Assembly (NCBI GenBank): GCA_016235595.1
Contig: JACRJX010000015.1
Location: 248,001-312,000, forward strand
Origin: Verrucomicrobiota bacterium
GTDB lineage: Bacteria > Verrucomicrobiota > Verrucomicrobiia > CAIQCK01
Reading direction: 5' to 3'
Length of the DNA: 64,000 nucleotides
Of this stretch, positions 1-7,286 are shown one piece after another. Both the position numbers and the translations under genes were made by a program. Every line of letters begins with the position of its first letter. The stretch's first letter is position 1. The notes below the pieces were generated by a model. It saw only the letters and a list, made by a program, of their open reading frames with translations, searched no databases and was not told the origin of the DNA.

Positions 1-38
1 GTGTGGGTTGTTATAAGGCAGTGTGGGTTTGAGACGAG

Positions 39-1361
39 ATGCAAACCGAGAGTAAATCGTCGGCTAAAATGGCGGCGGTGCAACCGTCGCCGCAACCGAT
101 GGTGCATTTGCGCCTGACACGGCGGGTTTACGTCGTGTTGCTGGTGGTGCTGATTGTGCCGTGGGTGTTGTTGGCAGCTGCCTGGCTGGCCAGAGATTTG
201 CTTCTGAGTTTTCATGGCTCCAAAGCCTCAGCCAACGTCAAGGTCGATGCCAAAGCCGGCGGTCGAGTGACGTATGCTGCACCGGGACCGTGGGGAACAC
301 TTCGATGCACCCGCATCGCCATTGAGCCGCCGTCGGAGGCGATATTTGTCAAGCCGGAGGATGAGGCGCCATCGCGCTGGCAGTTTGTCGGTTATACAAT
401 GGACAAATTGCGCGAACTATTCGCGGCGGTGGGTTTCAGCCAGGAGCAGATCGGTTCCTTGATCGAGCGGACCAGAGTGGATCCGGCCACGGGAACGCCG
501 GTGGTAAGTCCTACGGCGGAATTTGTAATAAACATGGTGCCGTTGACCCGGCAGCGCCTCTACAAGGCCCTGGCGGCGTTTCCGGAAAACCCTGCACAGC
601 GATTCGTCAGCACATTCCGGCCGATGTATCTGAATGAACGTTTTGAGGACAGTGAGCTTCCGCCGGAGGTGATCGCGGACATCAAGCGCATGACCTATCC
701 CCATGGGGACATCCTGTTGTTCGCAGATGTCAACATCATGCTGGCACGGATGCCCGATCCGCGTGGCAAAGTGCGTCTCCTCAAAGCACTCGCGCGCAAG
801 AACACGCTGTTGGTGGAATTGGAGATCAACTCCACCAGCAACATCGAGAATCTGGTCAACTACTGGGCTGCTGGCGGACGCGCCAAGGATATCGAGCCGT
901 TGCTGACTTCGCTCTGGCGCACGCCGGGTGGCGCGTCAGTGGATATCTCGCATCTATTGCCCCGCTTCGCCCGTCAGTATCTTTACACTTTTGCCTACGC
1001 GAGCGGTCCGGAAATCGAATTGCGCCGGGATTGTCACTGGACGAGCCTGAACTTCTTCAATCTCGTTCCGGATGATCGCTATGTTAATCCTGTCTTTGCT
1101 TACGAAGTTGTTCGCAGTGGTTATTATGTCATTTCAGGAGGCACGCGGTTGGGCGACTTGGTATTGCTGGCCAACTCGAAAGGCAAGCTGGTGCACTCGG
1201 CTGTCTGCATCGCCGACGACATTGTCTTCACCAAGAACGGCGCGGGATCCACGCAGCCGTGGATGTTCATGAAGATGGCTGACTTGCTGGAACTCTACGA
1301 GGGCACGTTTCAGTCGGAGGGTCCTTTGCAGGTGATGTATTACCGCAAGCGCGCCGATTAA
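39..1361 (+). CDS. Membrane-anchored protein of unknown function, possible papain-like (NlpC/P60-type) C-terminal region
   Basis: I do not recognise a named family for the 440-residue product. An N-terminal segment of about 28 polar residues precedes one strong hydrophobic helix (about residues 29-52), so it is probably anchored in the inner membrane with the bulk outside. The C-terminal third has features seen in NlpC/P60 and related papain-like folds: a Cys in RDCHWTSLNFF (Cys332), a GDLVLL strand (about 372-377), a His in VHSAVCIADD (His386) and a polar Asn in FTKNG (Asn400). That order of Cys, GDL, His and polar residue is typical of those hydrolases, but the overall similarity is weak and the assignment is inference. 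The ATG at 39 follows only a weak ribosome site, and ATGs at residues 11 and 21 are alternatives. The next gene, a fucosidase, starts 53 bases downstream. Confidence 0.6.
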   Translation: MQTESKSSAKMAAVQPSPQPMVHLRLTRRVYVVLLVVLIVPWVLLAAAWLARDLLLSFHGSKASANVKVDAKAGGRVTYAAPGPWGTLRCTRIAIEPPSEAIFVKPEDEAPSRWQFVGYTMDKLRELFAAVGFSQEQIGSLIERTRVDPATGTPVVSPTAEFVINMVPLTRQRLYKALAAFPENPAQRFVSTFRPMYLNERFEDSELPPEVIADIKRMTYPHGDILLFADVNIMLARMPDPRGKVRLLKALARKNTLLVELEINSTSNIENLVNYWAAGGRAKDIEPLLTSLWRTPGGASVDISHLLPRFARQYLYTFAYASGPEIELRRDCHWTSLNFFNLVPDDRYVNPVFAYEVVRSGYYVISGGTRLGDLVLLANSKGKLVHSAVCIADDIVFTKNGAGSTQPWMFMKMADLLELYEGTFQSEGPLQVMYYRKRAD

Positions 1362-1414
1362 CGCGTCAAAAACTTGCACTGGCGGCGGTCCCATCCGGCG
1401 GCTAACATCGCGGC

Positions 1415-2860
1415 ATGAAGACATTCGCCTCCACACTGACGATGTTTGCGCTTCTGACCGCTGTCACCGCCGCGGAACCTCCCAAACCGTTTGGCCCCGT
1501 GCCCAGCGAGCGGCAACTCCGCTGGCATCAGTTGCAGTTCTACTGCTTCATCCATTTCACGGTGAACACCTTCACCGACAAGGAGTGGGGCTACGGCGAC
1601 GAAGCCGAAACCGTCTTTGCCCCGACCGCGTTCGATGCCAACCAGATCGCGCGCACGGCGAAGGAAGCCGGCATGCGCGGCCTGGTGCTCACCTGCAAAC
1701 ATCACGATGGCTTTTGTCTCTGGCCGTCGGCATTCACGGAGCACTCGGTGAAGAAAAGCCCGTGGCGCGACGGCAAGGGCGACATGGTGAAGGAGATTTC
1801 CGCCGCCTGCCGCCGCCACGGCTTGAAGTTCGGCGTTTATCTCTCGCCCTGGGACCGCAACCACAAGGACTACGCGCGGCCGGAATACATCACCTATTAT
1901 CGGAACCAGCTTCGCGAACTGCTGACGAACTACGGCGAAGTCTTTGAGATGTGGTTCGACGGCGCCAACGGCGGTGACGGCTACTACGGCGGCGCGCGGG
2001 AGAAGCGCAAGATAGACAACCGCACCTACTACGACTGGGACAACACCTGGAAGATCGTGCGCGAATTGCAGCCTTTTGCCTGCATGTTCAGCGATGGGGG
2101 GCCGGACGTGCGCTGGGTTGGCAACGAGCGCGGGTTTGCCGGCGAAACCTGCTGGGCGGCGATGACCCGCGAGGGCTTGCTGCCGGGGCACGCAGACCCG
2201 AAGCTGCTCAACGCCGGCCAGCGCGATGGCAAGGACTGGCTGCCCGCAGAGGTGGACGTTTCCATTCGTCCTGGGTGGTTCTACCACGAAAAAGAGGATG
2301 CGAAGGTGAAGACGCCGGAGCAATTGGTGAAGATTTACTTTGAGTCGGTCGGTCGCGGCGCAAATCTCATCCTCAATCTGCCGCCCGACAGGCGCGGCAT
2401 CATCCACGAGAACGACGTGAAATCATTGCGCGAAATGCGGCGCGTCCTTGACAAGACTTTTTCCAAAGACCTCGCGCGCAACGCGAAGCTGACGGCGAGC
2501 AACGTCCGCGGCGGCGACAAGGCGTTTGGGCCGGCAAAACTGACGGATGGCAAGTGCGCGACTTATTGGAGCACCGACGACAACGTGACGACGCCGGAGC
2601 TGACGCTGGAATGGAACAAGCTCGTGACGTTCGACGTGGTAAAGATCGCCGAGGAGATCCAGCTTGGCCAGCGCGTCGAGGAGTTTGTGCTCGATCAATG
2701 GAAGGATGGCGCGTGGCAGGAGTTCGCCAAGGCCACGAGCATCGGCCCGCAACGGCTGCTCCGTTTCGCGCCGGTGACGACCGCCAAACTGCGCCTGCGT
2801 ATCACGAAGTCGCCGGTCTGCCCGGCCATTTCGGAGTTGGGTTTGTTCAAGCAGCCATAG
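1415..2860 (+). CDS. Exported alpha-L-fucosidase, GH29, with C-terminal discoidin-like domain
   Basis: The 481-residue product has a short Sec signal peptide (about residues 1-20, ending near TAAEP). It is followed by a GH29 catalytic barrel: HFTVNTFTDKEWG near the N-terminus, the KHHDGFCLWPS segment, and EVFEMWFDGANG carrying the Asp that acts as nucleophile in this family. After about residue 345 a second domain (starting near NAKLTASN, with WSTDD and a final jelly-roll-like stretch) resembles F5/8 type C (discoidin) modules that bind glycans. GH29 enzymes remove terminal alpha-L-fucose with retention of configuration. The next gene, a GT2, begins 3 bases after the stop and lies on the same strand, so the two are probably co-transcribed. 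A second fucosidase (GH95) and a fucose-salvage enzyme lie elsewhere in the window. Confidence 0.9.
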   Translation: MKTFASTLTMFALLTAVTAAEPPKPFGPVPSERQLRWHQLQFYCFIHFTVNTFTDKEWGYGDEAETVFAPTAFDANQIARTAKEAGMRGLVLTCKHHDGFCLWPSAFTEHSVKKSPWRDGKGDMVKEISAACRRHGLKFGVYLSPWDRNHKDYARPEYITYYRNQLRELLTNYGEVFEMWFDGANGGDGYYGGAREKRKIDNRTYYDWDNTWKIVRELQPFACMFSDGGPDVRWVGNERGFAGETCWAAMTREGLLPGHADPKLLNAGQRDGKDWLPAEVDVSIRPGWFYHEKEDAKVKTPEQLVKIYFESVGRGANLILNLPPDRRGIIHENDVKSLREMRRVLDKTFSKDLARNAKLTASNVRGGDKAFGPAKLTDGKCATYWSTDDNVTTPELTLEWNKLVTFDVVKIAEEIQLGQRVEEFVLDQWKDGAWQEFAKATSIGPQRLLRFAPVTTAKLRLRITKSPVCPAISELGLFKQP

Positions 2861-2863
2861 CCG

Positions 2864-3712
2864 ATGCAGTTCTCCATCATTACTCCTAGTTTTCGCAGTT
2901 CCGACTGGCTGAAGTTGTGCGTCGCCTCGGTGGCCGATCAGGGCGTGGAGGTGGAGCATATCGTTCAGGATTCCTGTTCAGACGACGGCACCCAGGACTG
3001 GCTGCCGCACGATCCGCGCGTGAAGGCGTTCGTCGAAAAGGACAGCGGCATGTATGACGCCATCAATCGGGGCCTGCGACGCGCAATCGGCGGGATTGTG
3101 GCATATCTGAATGCCGATGAGCAGTACTTGCCCGGCGCGCTGGCATCGGTGGGAGACTGCTTCAAGCAACATCCGGAGGCGGAGGTGGTTTTGGGTGATG
3201 TGATGGTGGTTGATCGGAACGGCGGCTGTCTTCGGTTACGTCAAGCCAGCGTGCCGAGCCGATACCACACATGGGTTAGCGACAACCTCTCAGTCAGCAG
3301 TTGCGGTGTTTTTTTTCGCCGGTCGCTGATTGAGAAACGCGGGCTGTTCTTCGATGAACGATACAAAGATCTTGGGGACGTGGTCTGGATGCTGAAGCTG
3401 ATCGAGCAACGGGTGCCGATGCGATTGCTGGGCGCGTTTACCTCTGTCTTCACGGAGACGGGCCAGAACATGGGTCTGGGAGCGAACGTGCAGCGGGAGA
3501 GGGCCCAGTTGGTTGCCACCGCCCCCTCGTGGGCGCACTGTGTTCGACCGCTGATTGTTCTTCACTACCGGTTGCGCCGGCTACTGGCGGGCCATTACTT
3601 TCAGAAGCCGTTCCGCTACTCGCTTTATACGCTGGCAAGCCCGGCAGTCCGTGTCACCATGAACGCGGTCCAACCGCTTCCGGCAATGAGGCGCAAAACG
3701 CAACGCAATTGA
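2864..3712 (+). CDS. Glycosyltransferase family 2
   Basis: The 282-residue product opens with MQFSIITPSFRSSDWLK, the standard GT2 first beta strand. It then has DSCSDDGTQDWL and VAYLNADEQYLPGAL, where NADE corresponds to the metal-binding DxD-like position of GT-A enzymes. There is no clear membrane helix, so it probably works in the cytoplasm adding a sugar from a nucleotide donor to a lipid-linked or surface glycan. The start ATG is 3 bases beyond the stop of the GH29 fucosidase, and the polysaccharide deacetylase gene follows after 12 bases, suggesting a three-gene unit. Donor and acceptor cannot be read from the sequence. Confidence 0.85.
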   Translation: MQFSIITPSFRSSDWLKLCVASVADQGVEVEHIVQDSCSDDGTQDWLPHDPRVKAFVEKDSGMYDAINRGLRRAIGGIVAYLNADEQYLPGALASVGDCFKQHPEAEVVLGDVMVVDRNGGCLRLRQASVPSRYHTWVSDNLSVSSCGVFFRRSLIEKRGLFFDERYKDLGDVVWMLKLIEQRVPMRLLGAFTSVFTETGQNMGLGANVQRERAQLVATAPSWAHCVRPLIVLHYRLRRLLAGHYFQKPFRYSLYTLASPAVRVTMNAVQPLPAMRRKTQRN

Positions 3713-3724
3713 CAGCAACACGTC

Positions 3725-4504
3725 ATGCAACAGCCTGCGTATCTTACCATTAGTGTGGATGACGGTTACCCGCTCGATTTGAGGGCGGCTGAACTTCTGG
3801 ACCGGCATGGCCTGAAGGCAACCTTCTACGTTCCTGCCACGAATCCCGAGTATGAGGTCATGACCCAGGAACAAATCCGGCAACTCTCTCAAAGGTTTGA
3901 GATTGGCGGGCACTCCTACCATCATAAGACGCTCACTTTGTTGCCGGATGACCAGGCCCGCGCCGACATCCTCGACGGCAAGCACTGGGTTGAGGATGTG
4001 ACAGGCCTTCCAGTCCGTGCATTCTGTTATCCTCAAGGCAAGTTCACAGCACGCATTGTGGAATGGGTGAAGGAGGCGGGATTCATCGGGGCCAGGACAT
4101 GTTTCTTCAATCGCACCGAAATGCCGCGTGATCTTTATCGCTGCGGCGTGAGCACGCATACTCACAATCACTCTGTTCTGATCCAGGCTCGTCACGCCTT
4201 GTTGGAGGGGAATTTCAAGGGGTTGGTTGATTTCTTCCGGGTGCACAAGGCTGCCCGGGATTGGGAAGCTCACTTCCGGCACGCTGTCGCCGCCGTCGAG
4301 CGTCACGGCGGTGTGGCCCATCTGTATTTCCACACCTGGGAGATTGACCAGCAACGCGATTGGGACAAGCTGGCGAGGGTTCTCGAATACGCCGCAAGTC
4401 GCAAACAATTCACACGGGTGACCAACGGAGAACTGTTTGCCCTGTGCCGTTCCCGGATGTCAACTGCCGGGAACATTTCAGCCGATGGAAGCGCCGTCGG
4501 TTGA
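3725..4504 (+). CDS. Polysaccharide deacetylase (NodB homology, CE4)
   Basis: The 259-residue product has the NodB signature motifs. YLTISVDDGYPLD contains the paired Asp of motif 1 (the first normally the catalytic base, the second a metal ligand). FEIGGHSYHHKTL contains the two metal-binding His of motif 2. AFCYPQGKF fits motif 3. The C-terminal HLYFHTWEID fits the motif with the catalytic His. No signal peptide is visible, which differs from exported peptidoglycan or chitin deacetylases and suggests action on a cytoplasmic or lipid-linked glycan precursor. It follows the GT2 gene by 12 bases. The substrate is unknown; N-acetylhexosamine deacetylation is the usual family reaction. Confidence 0.85.
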   Translation: MQQPAYLTISVDDGYPLDLRAAELLDRHGLKATFYVPATNPEYEVMTQEQIRQLSQRFEIGGHSYHHKTLTLLPDDQARADILDGKHWVEDVTGLPVRAFCYPQGKFTARIVEWVKEAGFIGARTCFFNRTEMPRDLYRCGVSTHTHNHSVLIQARHALLEGNFKGLVDFFRVHKAARDWEAHFRHAVAAVERHGGVAHLYFHTWEIDQQRDWDKLARVLEYAASRKQFTRVTNGELFALCRSRMSTAGNISADGSAVG

Positions 4505-4560
4505 AGGTCGCCCTCCTGGGATGAGCATATGCCCATCCTCGCGGTCGTTGTCTTACGATT

Positions 4561-5991
4561 TTACCGCCGGTCCTGCTTCGGCGTGTAAATATGGGCGCTC
4601 TTGCCGTGGAAAACTTCAGCAGCTTCCATCATCGTCTCGGACATCGTCGGGTGCGCGTGGATCGTCGCCTTCAGATCACTGACGCGCGCGCCCATCTCCA
4701 CTGCGAGCGTGCCTTCGGCGATCATTTCGCCCGCACCGACGCCAACGATGCCGACGCCGAGGATGCGTTCAGTGTGCGGATCAAGGACGAGCTTGGTGAG
4801 ACCTTCGTTACGGCCGAGCGTAGTGGCGCGGCCGGAGGCGACCCACGGGAATCGTGCGACGACGTGCGAGACGTTTTGATTCAGCGCCTGCGTTTCGCTC
4901 AAGCCGGTCCAGGCGATTTCCGGGTCGGTGAACACGACGGCCGGAATGGCCAGCGGCTCGAAGACCGTTGGTTTGCCGGCGATGGCATCGGTGGCCACGC
5001 GTGCCTCATGGGTGGCTTTGTGTGCGAGCATCGGCTCGCCGGCCACGTCACCGATGGCGAAGATTGTCGGTTCGGCCGTGCGGCGTTGTGGGTCGATCTC
5101 GATGAAACCCTTCGCGTTGACCTTCACCGCGGTGTTTTCAAGGCCAAGGTCTTTCGAATCCGGCTTGCGGCCGACGGCGACAAGCACCTTGTCAAAGACG
5201 CGCTCCGGATTCGCCAGGTCGAGGCCGATCAGTTTGACGTGGACGCTGTCGTCCTTCACTTCCATTTGCGCGACGCGTGTGTCCACCAGGACTTCTGCGA
5301 GAATCTGTTTGAGCCGCTTTTCCAAAGGTTCGGCCAGATCGCGATCCACGCCGGCGAGCAGGCTCTTGGCCATTTCGACGACGGTGACCTTGCTGCCGAG
5401 CGCGGCATAGACGGTGCCAAGCTCCAGGCCGATGTAACCGCCGCCAACGACGAGCAGTGTCTTCGGCACGTCGCGCAGCAACAGTGCGCCGGTGGAGTCC
5501 ATCACGCGCGGCGAGCCGACGGGAAACCCCGGCACGACCGCCGGCTGCGAACCGGTCGCGATGATCGCGTAGTCGAACTCCACTTGTTCCTGCGAGCCAT
5601 CGGTTTTATCGACGAGGATCGCGTGATTGTTTAGGAACCGGCCATGTCCTTGGATGGAATTCACCTGTCGCCTCTTCGACAGGGAGCCGAGGCCGCCGGT
5701 AAGGCGGTTCACGACGCGGTCCTTCCACGCGCGCAGTTTGTCGAGATCGATCTGCGGTTCGGTGAACGTGACGCCCCACTCGGCGACTTCGCGCGATTCA
5801 AACAGTATGCGGGCTATGTGCAACAGTGTCTTTGACGGGATGCAACCGCGGTAGAGGCAGACTCCACCCGGCGAGATGGCCGGATCCACCAGCGTCACCT
5901 GCATTCCGTATTCCGCCGCGTGAAACGCCGCCGGATAACCGCCCGGCCCCGCGCCGAGCACTACGACTCGTTTGTTCATTGCGTCGCTCAT
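4561..5991 (-). CDS. lpdA: Dihydrolipoyl dehydrogenase (E3)
   Basis: The 476-residue flavoprotein has an N-terminal FAD-binding GAGPGG motif and the redox disulfide in GGVCLYRGCIPSK (Cys-x4-Cys). A central NAD-binding GGGYIGLELG follows, then a second FAD motif IFAIGDVAGEPMLAHKA and the C-terminal HAHPTMSETMMEA with the active-site His-Glu pair. It reoxidises dihydrolipoamide on the E2 subunit using NAD+. It is the third gene of the aceE-E2-lpd operon and begins 3 bases after the E2 stop. Length and all catalytic residues are normal. It may also serve 2-oxoglutarate dehydrogenase or glycine cleavage, as E3 often does. Confidence 0.95.
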   Translation of the reverse strand: MSDAMNKRVVVLGAGPGGYPAAFHAAEYGMQVTLVDPAISPGGVCLYRGCIPSKTLLHIARILFESREVAEWGVTFTEPQIDLDKLRAWKDRVVNRLTGGLGSLSKRRQVNSIQGHGRFLNNHAILVDKTDGSQEQVEFDYAIIATGSQPAVVPGFPVGSPRVMDSTGALLLRDVPKTLLVVGGGYIGLELGTVYAALGSKVTVVEMAKSLLAGVDRDLAEPLEKRLKQILAEVLVDTRVAQMEVKDDSVHVKLIGLDLANPERVFDKVLVAVGRKPDSKDLGLENTAVKVNAKGFIEIDPQRRTAEPTIFAIGDVAGEPMLAHKATHEARVATDAIAGKPTVFEPLAIPAVVFTDPEIAWTGLSETQALNQNVSHVVARFPWVASGRATTLGRNEGLTKLVLDPHTERILGVGIVGVGAGEMIAEGTLAVEMGARVSDLKATIHAHPTMSETMMEAAEVFHGKSAHIYTPKQDRR

Positions 5992-5994
5992 CGT

Positions 5995-7272
5995 TTACCC
6001 TTCCATCGCCATCAACAACGGTTTTTCCATCGCGTCCACGATCCAATGTAGAAACCGCGCGCCGTCAGCGCCATCCACAACACGGTGGTCGAACGACAAC
6101 GACAGCGGCAGCATCAGCCGCGGCCGGCAGAAACTGTCGGCGTAAGACGACTCCATCGTGGCGCGGCCGACGCCAAGGATTGCCACTTCGGGCGCGTTGA
6201 CGATCGGCGTAAAATACGTCGTGCCGAGTCCGCCGAGGTTGGTGATGGTGAACGTGCCGCCCTGCAGATCGTTGAAGCCGAGCTTGCCGGCGCGGGCTTT
6301 TTCGCTGACCTGCGCCAGCTCGGCTGCAATTTGCAGGATGCTCTTCTTGTCCGCATCGCGGATGACGGGCACCACAAGGCCGCGCGGCGTGTCCACAGCG
6401 CAGCCGATGTGATAGTAGCGTTTCAAGACCGTCTCCTGCTTGGCCATATCGACGCTGGCGTTGATGCGCGGAAACGTCTTCAGCGCGGCGGCGGTGACCT
6501 TCAGCAGGATGGCGGTGATGGTGAGCTTGCCACCAGCGGCTTCAGCCTTGGACTTGTATTGTTTGCGAAGTTCTTCCACAGCGGTGATATCGGCGCGGTC
6601 GAAAATCGTCACATGCGGAATCTCCGCCCAGCAACGCGCCATATGTGTGGCGGTGGCGCGGCGGACAGCGTTCATCGGCTCGCGTGTGATTTCGCCGAAT
6701 TTCGTGAAGTCCGGCAGTAGCGTGGCAGGGGGACGAGCGGCGGCGGGCGCGGGAGCGGCGACCTGGCCGGCGGCCACAGTGCGCGCGTGGTTCTTCACGT
6801 CATCCAACGAAATCCGTCCCGCGGGGCCGCTGCCCGGCACGGTGCGGATGTCCAGGCCGATCTCGCGAGCGAACTGCCGCACGGACGGCGAGGCAAATAC
6901 CGGCGCCTTGTCAGAAACGGCGGCGGTTGCGGTCGCGGCCTTCGGCGGTTCCGGCGCGGCGGCCGGCGCTTGCTTTTTCGTATCGGCTGCCTTGACAGGC
7001 GCGGCCGATTTCGGCGCGGCAGTGGCGGCGATAACGCCTTCCTCGACGGTGATGATGACCTGGCCGGGTTTGATCTTGTCGCCTTCCTTGACGCGGACCT
7101 CGACGACCTTGCCGGCCACGGACGATGGAACCTCGGCGCTGGCCTTCTCGCTCTCGATTTCGATGACGCCCTGGTCCTTCTTGATGACCTGGCCGGACTT
7201 TACCAACACCGACACCACGTCGGCGGACTTGATGCCTTCGCCCAGTTCGGGAAGTTTGAATGCAGTTGCCAT
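5995..7272 (-). CDS. aceF: Pyruvate dehydrogenase E2, dihydrolipoamide acetyltransferase
   Basis: I place the start at the ATG reading MATAFKLPELGEG, preceded by GAGGAA at good spacing. An upstream in-frame ATG would add six residues with no ribosome site. The 425-residue product has one N-terminal lipoyl domain with the lipoylated Lys in IESEKASAE, then an Ala/Pro/Lys-rich linker. Next is a peripheral subunit-binding domain (SPSVRQFAREIG... GSGPAGRIS) and a catalytic acetyltransferase domain ending in FDHRVVDGADG, with the HxxxDG active-site motif. It transfers acetyl groups from lipoamide to CoA. Only one lipoyl domain is present, against three in E. coli. Neighbours are aceE upstream (14-base gap) and lpdA downstream (3-base gap). 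Confidence 0.93.
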   Translation of the reverse strand: MATAFKLPELGEGIKSADVVSVLVKSGQVIKKDQGVIEIESEKASAEVPSSVAGKVVEVRVKEGDKIKPGQVIITVEEGVIAATAAPKSAAPVKAADTKKQAPAAAPEPPKAATATAAVSDKAPVFASPSVRQFAREIGLDIRTVPGSGPAGRISLDDVKNHARTVAAGQVAAPAPAAARPPATLLPDFTKFGEITREPMNAVRRATATHMARCWAEIPHVTIFDRADITAVEELRKQYKSKAEAAGGKLTITAILLKVTAAALKTFPRINASVDMAKQETVLKRYYHIGCAVDTPRGLVVPVIRDADKKSILQIAAELAQVSEKARAGKLGFNDLQGGTFTITNLGGLGTTYFTPIVNAPEVAILGVGRATMESSYADSFCRPRLMLPLSLSFDHRVVDGADGARFLHWIVDAMEKPLLMAMEG

Positions 7273-7286
7273 ATCGGTTCCTCGGA

